Positions 6,307 through 7,150 of a stretch of 7,150 nt of DNA are shown piece by piece (positions within the stretch are counted from its first letter, which is position 1; each line of letters starts with the position of its first letter). This DNA comes from an uncultured Caryophanales bacterium (lineage in GTDB: Bacteria; Bacillota_I; Bacilli_A; Acholeplasmatales; Anaeroplasmataceae): positions 1-7,150 of the forward strand of contig CAKZZJ010000051.1 in the NCBI GenBank assembly GCA_937885165.1. Direction: 5' to 3'. A program made the translations under genes and the position numbers. The notes under the pieces were generated by a model, which searched no databases, was not told the DNA's origin, and saw nothing but the letters and a program-made list of their open reading frames with translations.

Positions 6307-7150
6307 TTATCTATACCATTTTTTATTTTTCTTTTTATCAGATTTAGCCATTTTTTCTTCTAAAGCCTTTACTTCCATCGCTCTTTTTTTCTTATAGCCT
6401 GGCTTTTTCTTCCCTAACTTAACCTGTGATAAAGCTTTTTTATGATAATCTGTCTCAGGTTTTTTTCTATCAGCTCTTTTATTTCTTCCTTTATATAATA
6501 CTAATTCTTTATCTTTAACTTCATAATACTCAGGTTTGATACCTTTTTTCTCTAAATTATTTAAGTAAGTATCATCAAGTTCATCATAAAGTGTATATAC
6601 TACGCCATCTTTATTCATTCTGGCAGTTCTGCCTGATCTATGAATATAAAATTCATAATTATATGGTAATTCATAATTAATGATATGTGTTACGCCAATA
6701 ATATCGATTCCACGGGCAGCCAAATCAGTAGCGATAATATATTGATATTTTAAATTATTTATATCTACTAATATTTTCTTTCTTTGTCTTGTTGATATAT
6801 CGCCATGTATTAAGCAGGCATTATAATTTAATTCTCTAATTTTAGAATATAGGGTATTGGCATCTTCTTTTTTATTTATGAATATTATACATAAATAAGG
6901 AGAAAATGTTTCAAGCAAATCCTTTACCGAACTCTTGTCCAGCAATCCCCCTTCGTACGCCTTACTTGTAAGAGGGGTTTCCAGAATAGCATCGTATGCT
7001 TCCAGTACATTCAATTGCTTATTGCCTAACTTGGCGTACTTGTTTCCGTAATCTGCGAGGTCGTTTTGCCTGGAGCAGGATAAAATTACATGTCCGTCAA
7101 TTGCGGTTAATCCGGATCCATCGTCTATCAGGCTCTGTGCATACCTTTCG
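6307..7150 (-). CDS. DEAD-box RNA helicase C-terminal half, fused in frame to unrelated sequence at its N-terminal side (partial)
   Basis: The frame is open from the right window edge to the TAA at 6307-6309. The second RecA-like domain of a DEAD-box ATP-dependent RNA helicase is clear: SPYLCIIFINKKEDANTL (motif IV region), LIHGDISTRQR, ATDLAARGIDI (motif V) and YIHRSGRTAR (motif VI, the ATP-contacting arginines). A long Lys/Arg tail ending KKNKKWYR is typical of RNA-binding extensions of CshA/CshB-like helicases. The first RecA domain with the Walker A, DEAD and SAT motifs should precede this. Instead ~75 codons of different composition follow, reading ERYAQSLIDDGSGLTAIDGH, then AKLGNKQLNVLEAYDAILE, then KAYEGGLLDKSS, which I do not recognise as helicase. 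Without the first domain it could not hydrolyse ATP, so this is either a broken gene or a misassembled one. A TTG at 7014 is in frame but has no ribosome binding site. Confidence 0.72.
   Translation of the reverse strand, partial: ERYAQSLIDDGSGLTAIDGHVILSCSRQNDLADYGNKYAKLGNKQLNVLEAYDAILETPLTSKAYEGGLLDKSSVKDLLETFSPYLCIIFINKKEDANTLYSKIRELNYNACLIHGDISTRQRKKILVDINNLKYQYIIATDLAARGIDIIGVTHIINYELPYNYEFYIHRSGRTARMNKDGVVYTLYDELDDTYLNNLEKKGIKPEYYEVKDKELVLYKGRNKRADRKKPETDYHKKALSQVKLGKKKPGYKKKRAMEVKALEEKMAKSDKKKNKKWYR
6925..7150. other. Compositionally foreign segment at the right edge
   Basis: By hand count bases 6961-7150 are about 45% GC (85 of 190), while 6841-6900 is about 22% (13 of 60). Codons shift to CTC, CTG, GCC and GGA-type choices that the rest of the window rarely uses. 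On the minus strand one frame is open throughout and continues into the helicase; the other two minus frames and the plus frames carry stops. The encoded peptide was not recognised. The edge of the segment, around 6925-6955, is where helicase similarity fades. Confidence 0.6.

Noticed and set aside
6307..7014. A complete 235-residue protein starting at the TTG at 7014
   Set aside because: No ribosome binding site precedes it, the frame is open beyond it to the window edge, and it would contain only half a helicase.

Overview
The window is AT-rich DNA with compact operons, strong AGGAG/AAAGGA ribosome binding sites and mostly TAA stops. TGA ends one gene (cca), so I see no sign of stop reassignment. 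QueT, Hsp33, an HD-type CCA-adding enzyme and a CpoA-like glycolipid glycosyltransferase point to a low-GC Bacillota, perhaps an anaerobe near Erysipelotrichia or Clostridia. No rRNA, tRNA, CRISPR array or IS element was recognised.

Left block (1-2425, all on the minus strand, read right to left): a queuosine-precursor transporter of the QueT family with an extra membrane-bound C-terminal region; an in-frame 74-codon continuation of that gene lying beyond a TAA stop; a tocopherol-cyclase-family protein; and the N-terminal third of a family 4 glycosyltransferase that runs off the left edge. The spacings are 3 to 11 bases, so this is one operon. The theme of the last two genes is probably membrane lipid chemistry.

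Middle (2426-3528): a divergent promoter region separates queT from hslO (Hsp33, plus strand). hslO ends at a strong hairpin with T-runs on both strands, which also serves the convergent operon from the right.

Right block (3529-7150, minus strand, read right to left): the C-terminal half of a DEAD-box RNA helicase, a flavin-reductase-family protein, the CCA-adding enzyme, and a small thioredoxin-reductase-like flavoprotein. The last three overlap or nearly touch and are probably co-transcribed. The reductase keeps its FAD site and CxxC pair but lacks the NADPH-binding motifs. This suggests a ferredoxin-dependent type.

The last ~225 bases (about 6925-7150) differ sharply from the rest: about 45% GC against about 22% in a neighbouring 60-base stretch. 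They are fused in frame where the helicase N-terminal domain should be. This is either a recombination junction or an assembly chimera. The main points of interest are this junction, the interrupted QueT extension, the NADPH-motif-less reductase, and a tocopherol-cyclase-family gene next to a glycolipid glycosyltransferase.
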